This document shows positions 60,640 to 64,000 of a stretch of DNA of 64,000 nt, one piece after another. The stretch is from Casuarina equisetifolia. Its lineage: Eukaryota; Streptophyta; Magnoliopsida; Fagales; Casuarinaceae. Both the position numbers and the translations under genes were made by a program. The stretch lies in NCBI GenBank assembly GCA_028551475.1, contig CM052362.1, forward strand, positions 5,641,354 through 5,705,353, in the 5' to 3' direction. Below the pieces are notes generated by a model. The model searched no databases, was not told the DNA's origin, and saw nothing but the letters and a program-made list of their open reading frames with translations. Each line of letters begins with the position of its first letter. Within the stretch, counting starts at the first letter, position 1.

Positions 60640-62610
60640 CCATTGCCAATGTCCATATGAAATAATGGACAATGAATTAAGATTTTCAATTTTTCTATTG
60701 TTTCGTTCATCATTTCCTACACCTATGTGAAAGAAACTGAGTAGGGAGTAATGGGGCAATGCCTAAGAAAGCTTTACACTTAATTCTCAATGAATGCAAT
60801 GATTAGTTCTTAAGTCAAATCTCTGGCCAATTAGGGGATGTAATCCCTCCATGCATAAATAAGATGTATAAGGACAAAACTTTTCACAAGTCTAAATACT
60901 AAATCTTATCTTTTAACAAGTCCTAAAAAGTTATGTTCTTGGATTAAAATTTTCAACATTTCTTTTACCATTACCAGCATCCATGGAAAAGAAATCGGGC
61001 AATGGGTAATGGGGCAATGCATAAGAAAGCTTGATACCTAATCCTTGACAAGCATAACTACTAGTTCCAAAGTTGTAATTTTGGCCAATTAAGGGCATGA
61101 TTGCTCTATACATAAATAAAATGTTAAGGGCTAGAATTGGGATAAAGCTTTTCACAATACTTGAATTCCAAATCTTGTCTTTTCAGAAGCCTTGAAACTT
61201 TTTGTTTTTAAATTAAGATTTATAGCATCCATGTTAAAGAAGCGACAACATATCAAGATTTCTAATTTCTACTATTTTTTTCATCATTACTGGGTAAAGG
61301 GTAACAAGGTAATGCCTAAGAAAGTAAGATGCGCAATCCTCAACAAGTGCAATGGCTATCTTTAAGTCAAAGCTTTGGTTGCTTAGGGGATGTGATTGCT
61401 CCATGCATGAAGAAGACATTAAAGGCTGAAATTGGAACAAAACATTTCACAAGACTTAACTACTACATCTCATCTTTTCAAAGTTTTGAAAATTTTCTTT
61501 CTTGGATTAAGATTTTAAGCATCCATGTATAAGAAGTGACAAAGAATCAAACTTCTAGTTTTTATTCTTTCTTTTATCATTCCTAACATCTGTGTGAAAA
61601 AAAAAAAAACAAGCAATGAGTAATAGGCTAATGCCTAAGAAAGCTTAACACCCAATCTTTAGTAAGTGCAATGGCTGATTCCCAAGTCAAAGCTTTGACC
61701 AATCAAGGGACTTAATTGCATCAGTCATAAATAATACATTAAGTGCAAGACTTGGGATGAAAATTTTCACAACAACTGAATATTAAATCTTGCCTTTTCA
61801 CAAGTCTTAAAAATTTTCATTCTTGGATTAAAATTTCCAACATTTGTTTGAAAGAAGCAATGGTGAATCAAGATTTTCAATTTTATCATTTCCAGCATTT
61901 ATGTGAAAAGACTGAGTAGTGGGTAATAAGGCAATGCCTAAGAAACCATGACACCCAATCCTTGACAAGCACAATGGCTAGTTCCTAAGTCAAAGCTTTG
62001 GTCAATTAAGGGACATGATTGCTCCATTACATAAATAAGATGTTAAGGGTTGCAATTGGAATGGAACTTTTCACAAAACTTGAGTACTAAATCTCATCTT
62101 TTCACAGAAGCTGAAAGTTTTCATTCTTAGATCAAGATTTCCAGCATTTGTGTGAAAGAAGTGATGGTGAATCACAATTTTCAGTTTCTATCGTTTCTTT
62201 CATTAACCCTAGCATTTATGTGAAAGAAACTAGGTAACGGGTAAGGGGCCAATGCCCAAGAAAGCCTAACACCACTCGTCACAAGCATAATGGCTAGTTC
62301 CTAAGTCAAAGTTCTAGCCAATTAGGGAATACAATTGCTTCAAGCATAAATAAGATGTTAAGTGCTGAAATTAGATGGAACTTTTCATAAAACTTGAATA
62401 CTAAACATTGTCATTTCACAAGTCTTAAAAATTTTCATTCTTGGATCAAGATTTCCAATTTCTACTGTTTCTTTTATCATTCCTAGTATCCTTGTAAAAG
62501 AAACACAATAATAGGTAATGGGGCATTGCCTAACAAAACTTGATGCCCAATCTACAACAAGTACAATGGCTAGTTCCCAAGTTAAAGCTCTAGCTAAATT
62601 TGAATGAAAA
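60640..62610. repeat. tandem repeat of about 260-325 bp, about seven diverged units
   Basis: The marker 'gggcaatgcctaagaaagc' or a variant occurs near 60,748, 61,009, 61,299, 61,622, 61,929, 62,247 and 62,520. Each is followed by 'caagtgcaatggctagttcc', 'aagtcaaagctttggccaat', 'catgcataaataagatgtt' and 'ttttcacaagtcttaa'. Minus-strand frames at 60,931-61,155, 61,234-61,440 and 62,385-62,618 are open by chance. The start of a further unit may reach back to about 60,480. The origin is unknown. Confidence 0.85.
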
Positions 62611-64000
62611 GCACACAAAAGCCTAGCTCAACACATTCTGTCCCACCACTTATCAAATACACTGCATATTTAGCTATAATTTGCTCTTAATGGGAAGATT
62701 TTCAAAAAATCATATAAGAGGTCAAAGTGCTATATTTTGGAAGAAAGAGGTATATTATTTGATGAGCTATTTGAGGGAAATCTATAAGCTCTAGAAAGTA
62801 ACAAATATTTACAAAAAAAAAAAAGAAAAAGGAAAAACTTGTGAAGCTTAAGTAAAATCTATATCTTGGTGAAGTGCTTTCTTATTCTTATATATTGTGA
62901 CATATGTTGTGCTTGATTTTATGTATGTGTTAATTTTATTGATAACTTATTTGTGCACATACATTTGATTGTAAAATCTAAAATTCTAGTTTTATTATGA
63001 TTTGAGAATTTCATGATTAGGGCTTAAGGTGTTATTATTGATCACTAGTGAGCCTCAAAAGTAACAATCTTGTATATAAACTTTGCTTCTTAAGGGAGTT
63101 ACTTTGTATAGGATTGAGATAACATTATATTATAACCAAGTTGTATTGTTATCTTTTAGTTGAATGGTTGCAAGTTATAGGAGAATGTTTTCTCCTAATT
63201 TTAGATAAAGTATATTTCAATCAGTTAGATTGAAGGAAGAAGAGAGTGAACATAGGTACAAAGGCCGAGCCATTGTAATAAAAATTGTGTTCTTTGTGCT
63301 TTAAGTTTATAACCTATCTTACACTTGTGTAAAAGCCATAAAAAAAATTTAAAAGTTAATTAATCAAATAACAAATTCAACCTTTATTTCTTGGCTAGCT
63401 ATTATATCTAACAAAAGCCTTAGTCATTCAATGCACCATATCCCTTGCTTATCAACTTTATCTACTTAGAATATTGTAAGAGAAGGCAATAAGTATGAAA
63501 GCATATCAATAAGCAAGGAAATGCACTTTAAAGTCCATTTTTTTTAAAGAATGTATCAAATTACAAAAAATGAATATTCAGAGTTAGGTAATATTATATG
63601 AAAAGAGAAAAATAAAGTGAAATTGTATGAATATTGTTTGTTAAGGTTTAGTAGCTTCAATTCAAATTAGTAGTTTCAATTTAATTGGAGTCTTAACTTA
63701 AAAGGAGTTAGGTATTAATAATAACTTTAATTTAAGTATGTTTTATCACCCTTGGATTGATACTTGGTCAAATCATTGATTTTGCCCAAATTAGAGTCTT
63801 AACTCAAAGAAAGATTTGGTTCTAATAATAATTCTATTCTAAGAAGTATGTTTTTTTTTCAAAAAAAAAAAGATGGTACTCTTACACATTTTATTAAAAA
63901 AAAAGATATTAAAAAATAAACTAAGTAACCTGCAAACCAAGTTCTTAACTTGAACATGCATATTTTGAAAAAGCAAAATGAACAAAGAGCTGCATATTGG
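62610..64000. other. AT-rich intergenic, no gene recognised
   Basis: Composition is similar to a decayed non-coding retroelement region, with many poly-A and poly-T runs ('aaagaaaaaggaaaaac', 'ccgagccattgtaat'). There is no long frame, LTR pair or RNA gene. Confidence 0.4.

Noticed and set aside
60640..62610. CRISPR-like array
   Set aside because: Units are about 300 bp, diverged along their whole length and without repeat-spacer structure; the genome is a plant's.

Overview
The window looks like nuclear DNA of a flowering plant, most likely a woody eudicot. Grapevine (Vitis) is my best guess, from protein resemblance and the AT-rich introns; this is inference, because no search was run. The evidence for a plant is GT-AG introns, a 12-exon plant-type ABCB transporter, copies of plant-specific families (PPR, MORF, plastid-type MurF), a copia-like LTR and long AT-rich intergenic DNA.

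Layout. Positions 0-18.5 kb hold a repeat field. It contains degenerate minus-strand copies of one pentatricopeptide-repeat (PPR) gene, a tandem amplification of that gene's N-terminal exon (about 1.6-6.45 kb), two 123-bp minisatellites (10.25-11.33 and 13.64-14.93 kb) and an AT-rich tail (to 17.4 kb). A copia-type LTR lies at 19.98-20.29 kb. The only gene that reads as intact is a full-length ABCB (MDR/P-glycoprotein) transporter at 21,425-26,984 (+), 1,292 residues. Its last-exon tail and 3' flank are duplicated just downstream. Positions 28-34.7 kb are mostly intergenic but hold a broken acyl-activating enzyme (AMP-binding CoA ligase) copy at 31.2-32.3 kb (-). A lone minisatellite unit and a third tail copy lie at 34.7-35.6 kb. 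Positions 36.1-41.0 kb hold the 5' part of a RecQ4A-like DNA helicase gene (+), with introns, three stop codons and no helicase domain. Positions 41.2-49.4 kb repeat the PPR-minisatellite-tail block in the same orientation about 32 kb away from the first. Positions 51.1-55.2 kb (-) hold a broken MurF-like ligase gene joined directly to a broken RING exon of a CHR27/28-like SNF2 helicase. Positions 56.6-58.4 kb (+) hold a MORF/DAG-type organellar RNA-editing-factor gene with a stop and a frameshift. A degenerate tRNA-Arg-like sequence sits at 60.2 kb and a roughly 300-bp tandem repeat at 60.6-62.6 kb.

Overall this is one working transporter gene in a graveyard of partial gene copies that keep their introns. 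They therefore came from DNA-level duplication or capture, not from mRNA. The most unusual features are the SNF2-RING/MurF junction, the truncated RecQ4A copy abutting the PPR repeat, and the composite PPR plus minisatellite higher-order repeat present as two blocks and one remnant. Product names come from recognising family motifs by eye; no alignment or database search was possible.
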